DNA from: Nocardioides bizhenqiangii
GTDB lineage: Bacteria; Actinomycetota; Actinomycetes; Propionibacteriales; Nocardioidaceae
Assembly: GCF_034661235.1 (NCBI RefSeq)
Contig: NZ_CP141059.1
Coordinates: 2,851,501 to 2,915,500 of the forward strand
Length of the DNA stretch: 64,000 bases
Reading direction: 5' to 3'
In this document: one piece after another, positions 1 through 8,158 of the stretch
Numbering within the stretch: position 1 is the first letter of the stretch
Layout of the letters: each line of letters starts with the position of its first letter
The notes under the pieces: generated by a model
Database searches by the model: none
Seen by the model: the letters and a program-made list of their open reading frames with translations, nothing else
What the model was told of the DNA's origin: nothing
Translations under genes and position numbers: made by a program

Positions 1-495
1 GACGCCACGCTCGTCGTGGTCGGCGACCGCCTGCCGGAGCTCCTCCGGTGTCGCAGCGACGCAGCCGAGGTAGTGGCAGTGGCCGCCGGGGATCGTGATC
101 GGCGGCCCGGCAGCGACGATCCTCGCCTGACCGGGGACGCGCCGGTCCCGGAAGCCGAGTGTCCGGTAGTCGCGGTCGCCAAGGTCCCGCACCGTCGTCA
201 CGCCGTGCGCCGCCTGCGCCGCCAGGGATCTCTCGATCTCGCCGTCGATCTCCTCGGGCGTCATCGTGCCGACCCGCTCGAGCGACCCGGGCTGGGCATC
301 GGACACCAGGTGCGCGTGGGCGTCCACGAGGCCCGGCAGCAGCGTGCCGCGAGAGGACGACACCTCGCACCCGTCGGGCACCGGGAAGCCCACCGGTTCG
401 ACGCCCACGATCCGCTCGCCCTCGACCAGGACGGTCGCGCCGCCCTCGAGGAAGCGGGCGCCGTCGAACGCATGGGAAGCCCTCAAGGCGAGCAC
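1..495 (-). CDS. Amidohydrolase family protein, 3' part beyond window edge
   Basis: The first 165 residues of a metal-dependent amidohydrolase read leftwards off the window. The chosen start is GTG at 495. The N-terminal beta-sandwich strand is followed by LLPGLVDAHAHL, which carries the HxH metal ligands at residues 60 and 62, and then a TTVRDLGD segment. This arrangement is typical of imidazolonepropionase-like or prolidase-like cyclic amidohydrolases. The substrate cannot be named because the remaining metal ligands lie outside the window. It is 59 bp downstream of the phosphofructokinase gene on the same strand and may be co-transcribed with it. Confidence 0.8.
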   Translation of the reverse strand, partial: MLALRASHAFDGARFLEGGATVLVEGERIVGVEPVGFPVPDGCEVSSSRGTLLPGLVDAHAHLVSDAQPGSLERVGTMTPEEIDGEIERSLAAQAAHGVTTVRDLGDRDYRTLGFRDRRVPGQARIVAAGPPITIPGGHCHYLGCVAATPEELRQAVADHDERGV

Positions 496-554
496 ACGTC
501 GAGTGTGGCCGGGCCCGGGCGCGCTGTCATCCGTCGAACGGCGGAAGCATCCGC

Positions 555-1583
555 TCAGCCGAAGAAGACCTCGGCTTCGGCGTACTCCGCCTGGCTGACC
601 AGCTTCAACTCCCCGGTGCCCTCGATCAGGGGGACCCGGACGATGTCCTTGCCGCGCAGCGCGACCATCACGCCGAAGTCACCCTCGGCGACGGCGTCGA
701 TCGCCTGCAGGCCGAACCGGGTGGCGAGCCATCGGTCGAACGCCGTCGGCGTGCCGCCCCGCTGCACGTGGCCGAGCACGACGGCGCGCGCCTCGGCGCC
801 CGTGCGCTGCTCGATCTCCTTGGCTACGCGGTCGCCGATCCCGCCGAGCCGGACGTGGCCGAACGCGTCGGTCTCGCCGCTCTGCAGGGTCATCCCGCTG
901 CCGTCGCGGGGCACGGCGCCCTCGGAGACGACCAGGATCGGTGCGAAGCGCGACTCGAAGCGCTTCTGCACCAGGGCGCACACCTCGTCGATGTCGAACG
1001 GCTGCTCGGGGATGAGCACGATGCTGGCGCCGCCGGCGATCCCGGAGTGCAGGGCGATCCACCCGGCGTGCCGGCCCATCACCTCCACCACGAGCACCCG
1101 GTGGTGCGACTCCGCGGTGGTGTGCAGCCGGTCGATCGCCTCGACCGCGATGTTGACCGCGGTGTCGAAGCCGAACGTGAAGTCGGTGCCTGACAGGTCG
1201 TTGTCGATGGTCTTCGGCACGCCGACGACGTTGACGCCCAGGTCGGCGAGCTTGGTGGCCACGCCGAGGGTGTCCTCGCCTCCGATCGCCACCAGTGCGT
1301 CGACGCCGCCGGCGGCGAGGTTGTCCTTGATCCGCTGCACCCCGTTGTCGACCTTGAACGGGTTGGTGCGCGACGACCCGAGGATGGTGCCGCCGCGCGG
1401 CAGGATGCCGCGGCACTGTTCGATGCCGAGCGGCATCGTGACGCCCTCCATCGGGCCCTTCCAGCCATCGCGGAAACCGACGAACTCGAAGCCGTGCTGC
1501 TTGACTCCCTTGCGCACGACGGCGCGGATGACGGCGTTGAGACCAGGGCAGTCGCCCCCACCGGTCAGGACTCCGACACGCAT
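555..1583 (-). CDS. pfkA: 6-phosphofructokinase, PPi-dependent type by its residues
   Basis: This 342-residue enzyme phosphorylates fructose 6-phosphate at C1 in cytosolic glycolysis. The N-terminus has the GGGDCPGLNA loop, the catalytic region reads PKTIDNDLSGTD, and MGRHAGWIAL and HVQRGGTPTA follow as in all members. The phosphoryl-donor site reads GGEDT with Asp at position 104, and Lys is at 124. In this family Gly104 marks ATP enzymes, whereas Asp104 with Lys124 marks pyrophosphate-dependent actinobacterial enzymes such as that of Amycolatopsis methanolica. PPi use is therefore likely, by inference from family knowledge. The ATG at 1583 has a GAAGGAG ribosome site, and a perfect 16-bp palindrome lies just upstream. 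Confidence 0.93.
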   Translation of the reverse strand: MRVGVLTGGGDCPGLNAVIRAVVRKGVKQHGFEFVGFRDGWKGPMEGVTMPLGIEQCRGILPRGGTILGSSRTNPFKVDNGVQRIKDNLAAGGVDALVAIGGEDTLGVATKLADLGVNVVGVPKTIDNDLSGTDFTFGFDTAVNIAVEAIDRLHTTAESHHRVLVVEVMGRHAGWIALHSGIAGGASIVLIPEQPFDIDEVCALVQKRFESRFAPILVVSEGAVPRDGSGMTLQSGETDAFGHVRLGGIGDRVAKEIEQRTGAEARAVVLGHVQRGGTPTAFDRWLATRFGLQAIDAVAEGDFGVMVALRGKDIVRVPLIEGTGELKLVSQAEYAEAEVFFG

Positions 1584-1595
1584 GCGACTCCTTCA

Positions 1596-1611
1596 CCTTG
1601 AACGTTCAAGG
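1596..1611. promoter_or_regulatory. Perfect 16-bp palindrome upstream of pfkA, candidate operator
   Basis: The sequence CCTTGAACGTTCAAGG equals its own reverse complement. It ends 12 bp before the pfkA ATG, just ahead of the ribosome site, and lies in the short gap shared with the DUF1028 gene. A dimeric repressor or activator site is the simplest reading; the protein that would bind is unknown. Confidence 0.5.
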
Positions 1612-1671
1612 GTCCCGAGCCTAGCGTCCGGCCGCGGTCCGGGTCATCGCCGATCTCGCTACGGTGAGCGC

Positions 1672-2499
1672 ATGACGTTCTCGATCGTGGCCCGCTCCGC
1701 CGACGGTGATTCGTGGGGCGTGGCCGTTGCCTCGAAGTTCCTGGCGGTCGGCTCGGCCGTGCCGGCCGCGGTCGCCGGCGTCGGAGCCGTCGCCACCCAG
1801 GCCTGGGCGAACGTGGCCTACAAGGGTCTTGCCCTCGCGCACCTCGACGAGGGCGCCACCGCGTCCATCGCGGTCCAGCGCCTGATCGAGGAGGACGACG
1901 GCCGCGACCACCGCCAGGTGGGGATCGTCGACGTCGAGGGCGGCGCGGCGACGTACACCGGCTCGGCGTGCCTGGAATGGGCGGGCGGCCTCACCGGGGA
2001 CGGTTTCGCGGTCCAGGGCAACATCCTGGCCGGGTCGGAGGTGATCGAGGCGATGCGCGACGCCTTCGAGGCGAGCGACCCCGAGGCACCTCTTGCTCGC
2101 CGGCTCCTGGCCGCGCTCGCCGCCGGGGACGAGGCCGGCGGGGACAGCCGCGGCCGTCAGTCGGCGGCGCTGCTCGTGGTCAAGGAGGGCGCGGGTTACG
2201 GCGGCTTCGACGACGTTGCGGTCGACCTGCGCATCGACGACCACGAGGACCCGATTCCCGAGCTCGAGCGCCTGCTCGGTCTGCACGAGGCGCTGAGCCC
2301 CGACGTCGCCGACGAGGACCAGGTGCCGGACACGCCGGAGCTGATGGCCGAGCTGGACGCGCGGGCCCGCTCGCTCGGGCACCCGCACTTCGCTGCATGG
2401 ATGGGCACCCACAACCTCGAGGCGTACGGCGGTCCCGACTGGACGGCGAAGCAGGTCATCGAGGAGCTGCGCGCGGCCACGCCCGACTGGACGCCGTAG
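1672..2499 (+). CDS. DUF1028 family protein with C-terminal peptidoglycan-binding-like segment
   Basis: This 275-residue protein begins MTFSIVARS and continues with GVAVASKFLAVG and ATQAWAN, the hallmarks of the DUF1028 family, which has an Ntn-hydrolase-like fold and no settled function. The core ends near residue 200. The last 60 residues (HPHFAAWMG, then NLEAYGGPDW) resemble the small helical domain often attached to this family and annotated as putative peptidoglycan-binding. No signal peptide is visible. The ATG at 1672 is chosen because family homology begins exactly there; the frame is open further upstream only as antisense to pfkA. It is divergent from pfkA and convergent with the next gene. 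Confidence 0.85.
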   Translation: MTFSIVARSADGDSWGVAVASKFLAVGSAVPAAVAGVGAVATQAWANVAYKGLALAHLDEGATASIAVQRLIEEDDGRDHRQVGIVDVEGGAATYTGSACLEWAGGLTGDGFAVQGNILAGSEVIEAMRDAFEASDPEAPLARRLLAALAAGDEAGGDSRGRQSAALLVVKEGAGYGGFDDVAVDLRIDDHEDPIPELERLLGLHEALSPDVADEDQVPDTPELMAELDARARSLGHPHFAAWMGTHNLEAYGGPDWTAKQVIEELRAATPDWTP

Positions 2500-2516
2500 T
2501 CGGGCCGACCGGCCGG

Positions 2517-3431
2517 CTACCTGCGCAGCTTGTCGAGGGCGGCCTGCGCGGCGTCGCGCTCGGCGGTCGCCGTCCGCAGGGTGGCCGCCGCCTCGTCCCG
2601 CACGTCCTCGGCGTCGCCGAGCTCGTCGTCGACCTCGTCGAGCTCGCTCTCGAGCTCGGCGAGGCGCCGCCGCAGCTCGTCGAGCTCGGCCTGCAGCTGG
2701 AGCGACCGGGCCGACAGCCGGTCGACGTCGGCCACCGCCTCGGCGTGCGCCGCGTCGGCTTCGTCGTACGACGCCGCGGCCTGAGCGAGACGCTCCGCCG
2801 CCGCGGCCCGGGCCTTCGCCCCGGCATCGGGGTCGGGGACCACGCGGAGGGACGGCGGTCCGGGCTCCGGCGCCTCCCGCGCCGACGCCGAGAACCCGAG
2901 CGCCTCGGGCGTCGCGAGCGCGGCCGCGAGCGCAGCCTCCCCCACCGCGTCGACGCCGGTCGTCTGCAGCGGGGCGACCAGCAGGCCGCTCCTGACTGCC
3001 CGCCCGCAGTCGGCATCGACCATCGCCGCCGTGAGCGTGGCCTCGACCTGGTCGGCGACCGCCTGCGTGACCTTGTGTCCTGCCTCCGCGGCGAGGTGGC
3101 GGGCCTGCTGCGTGACCGCCGCGGTGACCTGGCGCCGCTGCTTGGTCAGGGCGCGGAGCTCACCGGCCGACATCGCCGCCTGCGCGTCCCGGAGCGCCGC
3201 GCCCACGCTCAGCAGCTGGTCGACCTGGCCTGACTCCCGGCGCACCAGGAGGTTGACGACCCACGCCGCGATGCCCGGCTTCTTCAGCGCCTTGACCGCG
3301 GTCGCGAGGTCGGTGCCCTTGAGCTCCTTCGCCTTCGCGTCCCGCGCCGCCGTGAACTCACCCGGCGACAGCGCGTAGAGCTCGTCGGCGATCTCGAGCA
3401 GCTCGGCAGACTTGCCGGGGTCACCAGCCAT
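2517..3431 (-). CDS. Hypothetical coiled-coil protein
   Basis: This 304-residue protein is not recognised as a named family. Residues 1-110 are helical and charged, with a conserved-looking patch (LYALSPGEFTAARDAKAKEL, then KPGIAAWVVNLL). A variable Ala/Pro-rich middle follows. Residues about 200-304 form a long heptad-rich Glu/Leu/Arg coiled coil (LQAELDELRRRLAELESELD). No signal peptide or membrane segment is seen, so it is probably cytosolic. Its ATG shares one base with the TGA of the response regulator (TGATG), so translation is probably coupled and the two may work together. Small actinobacterial proteins of this style are common but uncharacterised. Confidence 0.75.
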   Translation of the reverse strand: MAGDPGKSAELLEIADELYALSPGEFTAARDAKAKELKGTDLATAVKALKKPGIAAWVVNLLVRRESGQVDQLLSVGAALRDAQAAMSAGELRALTKQRRQVTAAVTQQARHLAAEAGHKVTQAVADQVEATLTAAMVDADCGRAVRSGLLVAPLQTTGVDAVGEAALAAALATPEALGFSASAREAPEPGPPSLRVVPDPDAGAKARAAAAERLAQAAASYDEADAAHAEAVADVDRLSARSLQLQAELDELRRRLAELESELDEVDDELGDAEDVRDEAAATLRTATAERDAAQAALDKLRR

Positions 3432-4099
3432 CAGTCGTCCAGCCCCTGCTCGATCACGTAGCGGGTCAGCTCGACCCGGTTGTGGAGCTGCAGCTTGCGC
3501 AGGGTGTTCTGCACGTGGTTCTGGATGGTGCGGTGCGACAGCACCAGGCGCTCGGCGATCTGCTTGTAGGACATGCCCTTGGCGACCATCTTGAGCACCT
3601 CGGTCTCGCGCTCGGTGAGCTGCTCCCCCGGCGGCGTCTCCGGTCCGGGGTCCTGCGCCATCCGGCGGAACTCCCCGAGCACCAGCCCCGCGAGACCCGG
3701 CGTGAACACGCTGTCGCCGACGCCGACCCGCCGCACCGCCGCGATCAGCTCGTCCCGCGAGGCGGACTTGACCAGGTAGCCCGTCGCCCCGGCCTTGACC
3801 GCCTCCAGCACGTCGTCCTGCTCGCCCGACGCCGAGAGGATCAGCACCCGCGCCGACGGATCCTCCTGGAGGACGGTGGCCGTCACCTCGACGCCGCTCG
3901 GCGCCGGGATCTGCAGGTCGAGGACGACGACCTGCGGCCGGGCGGCCCGGAACCGGGTGATCGCCTCGGTGCCCGTGGCGGCGGTCGCCACCACGTCGAG
4001 CCCGGCGGCCTCGAGGTCCTTGGCGACGGCATCGCGCCACATCGGGTGGTCGTCGACGACCATCACCTGCAGCCGAGCCTGTGACTCCAGGGCGTCCAT
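3431..4099 (-). CDS. NarL/FixJ-family response regulator
   Basis: This 222-residue response regulator has an N-terminal receiver with the acidic pair DD at 16-17, phospho-acceptor Asp61 in VVVLDLQIP and Lys in YLVKSAS. A C-terminal LuxR-type helix-turn-helix follows (LTERETEVLKMVAKGMSYKQ, then LSHRTIQNHV). It is likely a DNA-binding regulator activated by a cognate kinase. No kinase is adjacent; the nearest is the minus-strand histidine kinase at 6066-7190, two genes away, which is the probable partner. The gene lies 10 bp after the flavin reductase gene and overlaps the coiled-coil gene by one base, so these three form a likely transcription unit. Confidence 0.92.
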   Translation of the reverse strand: MDALESQARLQVMVVDDHPMWRDAVAKDLEAAGLDVVATAATGTEAITRFRAARPQVVVLDLQIPAPSGVEVTATVLQEDPSARVLILSASGEQDDVLEAVKAGATGYLVKSASRDELIAAVRRVGVGDSVFTPGLAGLVLGEFRRMAQDPGPETPPGEQLTERETEVLKMVAKGMSYKQIAERLVLSHRTIQNHVQNTLRKLQLHNRVELTRYVIEQGLDD

Positions 4100-4109
4100 G
4101 CCCCGGACC

Positions 4110-4622
4110 CTACTCAGGGAGGGCCAGGAACCGGCCGCGGCGGTGCAGCAACGGCCTGTCGTCTGAGTCACCCACGGTGATCGAGTCGAGGACGGCCTCG
4201 ACCTCGACCGACCACCCCACCTCCCGCTCCGCGGCGAGGGAGACCAGTGCGTGGGTGGTGGCGTGCGCCAACAGCGGCCCGTACGGCGTCGTGGCGAACT
4301 CCGCCTGGCGGAACGGCCCACCCGGCGCAGGAGCCGTCCCGGCAAACGACTCGGCGAGCTGCCGGTCCTCCCAGGTCAGCAGCTGGACGACCGCCCGCCG
4401 GCTCTCGCGCAGCTCGGCGAGCAGGTCGCTGTCGGGGTCGAGCAGCGCCAGCAGGCTCGGCGTCGGCCCGAGCGCGACCATCAGCGACGTCACGGTGAGC
4501 CCGGCCCGATCCGCGCCCTCGCCTGCCGTCCAGAGGGTCACCGCGGTGCCGAGCCGACCTCGGAGCCGTCGCGCGGGGTCGGGCTCCGGATCGGCGAACG
4601 GATGGCTGCTGTGGATCGTCAC
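4110..4622 (-). CDS. Flavin reductase-like (FMN-binding split-barrel) protein
   Basis: This 170-residue protein has the layout of the flavin reductase-like split-barrel family: FMN-contact region GLTVTSLMVALGPTPSLLALLD near residues 40-62, a RRAVVQLL strand, a FAG loop, and a C-terminal VEAVLDSI with DRPLLHRRGRF. Family members reduce FMN or FAD with NAD(P)H, often supplying flavin to a monooxygenase. A divergent FAD oxidoreductase starts 66 bp away, so the two could be a reductase/oxygenase pair; that is inference from position. The start is GTG at 4622. The gene ends 10 bp before the response regulator. Confidence 0.8.
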   Translation of the reverse strand: MTIHSSHPFADPEPDPARRLRGRLGTAVTLWTAGEGADRAGLTVTSLMVALGPTPSLLALLDPDSDLLAELRESRRAVVQLLTWEDRQLAESFAGTAPAPGGPFRQAEFATTPYGPLLAHATTHALVSLAAEREVGWSVEVEAVLDSITVGDSDDRPLLHRRGRFLALPE

Positions 4623-4688
4623 GTGACGAGCGTAGGAGAAGGGCGATCCTGCTACCGGGGACGTTCCTCCCGCCCTACAGTCCCGGAC

Positions 4689-6053
4689 ATGCCGTCGATC
4701 GCGATCCTCGGCGGATCTGTCATCGGCTCCGCCACCGCGCTGCTGTTCGCTCGCGCGGGCTGGACCGCGACCGTGGTCGACCCGGAGCTCCCGCTGCTGG
4801 TGCACCCGGACGGCGCCGTCCGGCCGCGGCCCGGTGCTCCGCAGGCCGTCCAGGCGCACGGCCACACCGCACGGGCGACGTACGAGCTCCGGACCCGGCT
4901 CCCGGACGTGTACGACGCCCTGCTCGCCGCCGGCGCCAACGAGCTGCCCTTCACTCCCCCGCCCCACCTCGCGACGCACGACAGCCGGACCGCGGACGAC
5001 CGGCTGAGGGCGGTCCGGACCCGGCGTGTGGTGCTGGACGCGGTCATCGGCGACATCGTGCGCCGCGAGCCGGCCGTCACGACCCTGCCCGTCGCCGCGA
5101 AGGGCCTGCTGCTCGAGGAGGGCGTCGTCCCGCGCGCGACCGGCTTCCGGCTCGCGGACGGCAGCACGGTCGCGGCCGACGTCCTCGTCGACGCCGGCGG
5201 GCGACGGTCGCCCGTCACGCGTTGGTTGGCGGACGCCGGGATCGCCCAGCCCGAGGAGACCTCCGACTGCAGCCTCGCCTACTACAGCCGGCACCACCGG
5301 ATCGTCGGAGAGCCGCCGCCGATGCCCGGCTTCGCGATCGTCCTGGAGTTCCCGACACACCAGCTCCTGGCTTTCCGCGGTGACTGCGACTACCTCACGG
5401 TCGCGCTGGTCCGGCACACCCGCGATCGCGATCGAGCGGGGTGGCGGGAGGACGAAGCGTTCGACGCGGCGCTGGCGTCGACGCCGGGCTTCGCGGACTC
5501 GTGGCGGGCGCTCGAGCCCGAAGGGCCGGTGCTGCCGATGGGCGCCGTCCGCAACCGGATGACCGAGCTCGTCGACGCGGGTCGGCCGCTCGTGCTCGGG
5601 CTGCACCAGCTCGGGGACTCGTTGACGACGACCAACCCGAGCCGTGGGCGCGGCATCGCGCTGGGCCTGGCCGCCGCCGGAAGGCTGGTCGACCTGCTGA
5701 CAGCGGAGGGCGCACCTCCGGCCGCGGACGAGGCGGCGCTCTCCTTCCACGCCTGGCAGCAGGACGTGCTGCGCCACTACTTCCGCGAGACCTGCGTCGT
5801 CGACCTGGAGCTGGCCGACCGGATCCACGCGACGCTCACGGGCGGCGAGGCCCCGACGACCGCGCCGGACCTGCTCCTCCCGGACGACCACCCGGTGACC
5901 TCGGCGCAGGTAGCCGAGGCGGCGGGGAGCGATCCCGCCCTGTTCCGGCTGTTCGTCTCCGCCTTGCACATGATGGACGACGACCACGAGATCGCCTCGG
6001 CGGCGACGGTCGCGAAGGTGAGACAGCTCCTGGCGGAGGCGCAGCCCTCCTGA
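4689..6053 (+). CDS. FAD-dependent oxidoreductase / monooxygenase-like protein
   Basis: This 454-residue flavoprotein has an N-terminal dinucleotide fold (SIAILGGSVIGSATALLFA, a GxGxxG variant), a middle VDAGGRRSPVTRWL segment and a C-terminal LGLHQLGDSLTTTNPSRGRG that contains the GD motif contacting FAD ribitol. This is the group A monooxygenase/halogenase-like fold. The last 90 residues are helical and family-specific. The substrate is unknown. The ATG at 4689 coincides with the start of the Rossmann strand. It is divergent from the flavin reductase gene and converges with the histidine kinase gene after 12 bp. Confidence 0.83.
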   Translation: MPSIAILGGSVIGSATALLFARAGWTATVVDPELPLLVHPDGAVRPRPGAPQAVQAHGHTARATYELRTRLPDVYDALLAAGANELPFTPPPHLATHDSRTADDRLRAVRTRRVVLDAVIGDIVRREPAVTTLPVAAKGLLLEEGVVPRATGFRLADGSTVAADVLVDAGGRRSPVTRWLADAGIAQPEETSDCSLAYYSRHHRIVGEPPPMPGFAIVLEFPTHQLLAFRGDCDYLTVALVRHTRDRDRAGWREDEAFDAALASTPGFADSWRALEPEGPVLPMGAVRNRMTELVDAGRPLVLGLHQLGDSLTTTNPSRGRGIALGLAAAGRLVDLLTAEGAPPAADEAALSFHAWQQDVLRHYFRETCVVDLELADRIHATLTGGEAPTTAPDLLLPDDHPVTSAQVAEAAGSDPALFRLFVSALHMMDDDHEIASAATVAKVRQLLAEAQPS

Positions 6054-6065
6054 CACAGGGCTCGC

Positions 6066-7190
6066 TCAGGGCTTGGGGACGACGAGCTCCCACTCGGTGC
6101 CGAGCTCGCCGGTGCTCAGCGTCGCCGTACCTCCGAGGTCACGGATCCGGCCCTCGATCGACTCACTGACACCGAGCCGGCCCTCGGCGCGGGCGGCGTC
6201 CAGCCGGCCCGCGGGGATGCCGTCCCCCTCGTCCCGAACCGAGAGCGCAACCCGGTCGCCCAGGTCGTCCAGCAGCACCCAGGCGGGAGCGCTCTCGCCG
6301 ACATGCCGGGTCACGTTGTCGAGACAGGCGCCGACCACGGCCACCAGCTCCGAGACGACCGGGGCCGGGAGGTCGACCGGTCCGCCGGGGAGCGCGACCT
6401 CGACACCGGGTCGCGACGAGAGCTCGCCGAGCGCCGCGGCCAGGTCAACTCCACTGGCAGGGTCGGCGGCGGTCACCCGGTCCTGGGTGCGGATCAGGCT
6501 CCGCAGCGCCTGCTCCTGCTCGCCGGCCAACCGCCCGAGCTCTGCGGCATCTCCGCCCAGCTCCGAGCCACGACGCTGGACCAGCGCCAGCACCTGGAGC
6601 ACGCCGTCGTGCACGACCCGGGCCAGCCGCGCCCGCTCGGTGGCGGCCGCGGCCTCCCGCTCGGCGCGATCCCGCTCGGCCGCCATCTGCTGCAGTGACT
6701 CGACCAGGTAGCCGACGATCGGGCCGCCCAGCACGATCAGGAAGACATAGCCGTAGTTGCCCTGGTCGAACTCGGTGCGGATCAGCAGGTCGGTGCCGCC
6801 CAGGACCACTGCGGCGGTCAGGCCACCTCGCCAGCCGTAACGGATCGCCCAGGCCAGCAGTGCGCCCATGATCCAGAAGCCGGGAATCGTCGCGTTGAAC
6901 CACTCACCCTTGACGAACGGGGTTGCTGCGAGCAAGCCCACCGTGATGGCGAGGTCGGCCACCAGGAGCCGAACGGTGCGCCGGATCGGCTTCGCGTACG
7001 TGACGATCGAGTAGACCGTCCACCCGATCATGAGCGCGACGCACCCCCAGCCGGCGGCCGGATGGTCGAAGTTGTTGCGGTAGGCGATCAGCACCACCGC
7101 GTTGACGAGCACGACGACCCGCAACACCGCCAGCGCGCGGAACATCCGGTTCTCGACCGCGACCACCGCGCGGACGGAAGCGCCGGTCAC
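6066..7190 (-). CDS. Membrane sensor histidine kinase (NarL-partner type)
   Basis: This 374-residue kinase has four to six hydrophobic segments between residues 15 and 165, a short coiled region, and the H-box LARVVHDGVLQVLALVQRRG with phospho-accepting His194. The C-terminal ATPase domain has the N-box ACLDNVTRHV and G-box DEGDGIP. The layout matches the MacS-like kinases of Streptomyces. It probably signals to the LuxR-type regulator at 3431-4099, although two genes lie between them, one on the opposite strand. The start is GTG at 7190. A pair of inverted repeats lies immediately upstream, between this gene and plsC. Confidence 0.9.
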   Translation of the reverse strand: MTGASVRAVVAVENRMFRALAVLRVVVLVNAVVLIAYRNNFDHPAAGWGCVALMIGWTVYSIVTYAKPIRRTVRLLVADLAITVGLLAATPFVKGEWFNATIPGFWIMGALLAWAIRYGWRGGLTAAVVLGGTDLLIRTEFDQGNYGYVFLIVLGGPIVGYLVESLQQMAAERDRAEREAAAATERARLARVVHDGVLQVLALVQRRGSELGGDAAELGRLAGEQEQALRSLIRTQDRVTAADPASGVDLAAALGELSSRPGVEVALPGGPVDLPAPVVSELVAVVGACLDNVTRHVGESAPAWVLLDDLGDRVALSVRDEGDGIPAGRLDAARAEGRLGVSESIEGRIRDLGGTATLSTGELGTEWELVVPKP

Positions 7191-7191
7191 G

Positions 7192-7358
7192 GTAAGCCCG
7201 GTTCCATCGCTGGACGCCGTAGCGAGCGGCGCCAGACGGGTGCGCTGGCAAGGCGGCGGAGCGCTGCCATGCTGGGTGCACGTCGAGCGACGGCAACGCA
7301 GCCAGCGTGCCCGTATGGTGTCGCGCAGTAGGCGGCCATCGGTGGAACCGGGCTTTAC
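7192..7358. repeat. About 167-bp segment bounded by near-perfect inverted repeats
   Basis: The left arm, AAGCCCGGTTCCA at 7194-7206, is exactly reverse-complementary to TGGAACCGGGCTT at 7343-7355. The match extends on both sides to about 18 bp with one mismatch and one indel. The segment fills the gap between the kinase start and the acyltransferase stop, and the right arm forms the last bases of the acyltransferase gene. It could be a small non-autonomous element or a large RNA hairpin ending the acyltransferase transcript. No open frame of note lies inside. Confidence 0.5.
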
Positions 7359-8110
7359 GCTGCTGGCTTGCGCTGCTCGTCGCCCTTCGCGGAGTCGCCC
7401 TTCTTGGACTCCTCCTTGGCACGGGAGGCGTACATGTCGACGTACTCCTGGCCCGACAGCCGCATGATCTCGTACATGATCTCGTCGGTGATCGACCGCA
7501 GGATGAACCGGTCGTTCTCCAGTCCCGCGTAGCGGGAGAAGTCGAGCGGCTTGCCGAAGCGGACGTGCGGCCGGGTCCAGCGGCCGAACTTCTTGCCCGG
7601 CGGGGCCACCACGTCGGTGCCGACGACGGCGACGGGGATCACCGGCACCCCGGTCTCGAGAGCGAGCCGGGCGATGCCGGTCTTGCCGCGGTAGAGGCGG
7701 CCGTCGTGCGACCGGGTGCCTTCGGGGTAGATCCCGAACAGCTCACCCTCGCCCAGGACCCGCTTCGCCGACAGCAGGGCGCCGGCCGCGGCGTCCGCGC
7801 CCGCGCGGTCGATCGGGATGTTGCCGGTGCCGCTGAAGAAGGTCTTCTGCAGCCAGCCCTTGACGCCGGGGGTCGTGAAGTACTCCGCCTTGGCGACGAA
7901 GCTCACCTTGCGCGGCACGACGAGCGGCATGAAGAGCCAGTCGGCGTAGGACAGGTGGTTGCTGGCGAGGATCGCCGGGCCTTCGGCCGGGACGTTCTCG
8001 ACTCCGTCGGCGCGCGGCCGGAAGACCAGCTTGAGCACGGGCCCGAGGGCGATGAACTTGAGGAACCAGTAGAACACCCAACGCACCCTTTCCCCGAGAC
8101 GACGAGCCAC
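7355..8110 (-). CDS. plsC: 1-acylglycerol-3-phosphate O-acyltransferase (PlsC family)
   Basis: This 251-residue membrane-associated acyltransferase transfers an acyl chain to lysophosphatidate or a related lipid acceptor. Motif I is NHLSYAD (His52, Asp57), motif II lies in SGTGNIPIDR, and motif III is YPEGTRS around residues 129-134, followed by VPVIPVAVVG. A hydrophobic N-terminal helix (FYWFLKFIALGPVLKLVF) should anchor it. The C-terminal 30 residues are Lys/Glu-rich and probably disordered. The start is GTG at 8110. From memory of that genome, it corresponds in position to Rv2182c of M. tuberculosis. Confidence 0.92.
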   Translation of the reverse strand: MARRLGERVRWVFYWFLKFIALGPVLKLVFRPRADGVENVPAEGPAILASNHLSYADWLFMPLVVPRKVSFVAKAEYFTTPGVKGWLQKTFFSGTGNIPIDRAGADAAAGALLSAKRVLGEGELFGIYPEGTRSHDGRLYRGKTGIARLALETGVPVIPVAVVGTDVVAPPGKKFGRWTRPHVRFGKPLDFSRYAGLENDRFILRSITDEIMYEIMRLSGQEYVDMYASRAKEESKKGDSAKGDEQRKPAA

Positions 8111-8158
8111 AGCCTAGTGCCTTGATCGGGGCGATCGTCACTGGTGCAGAATCGCGGC

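Noticed and set aside
16..1671. Long open frame on the plus strand leading into the DUF1028 gene
   Set aside because: It is antisense to the amidohydrolase and phosphofructokinase, is Arg/Pro-rich and has no family likeness; DUF1028 similarity starts at 1672.
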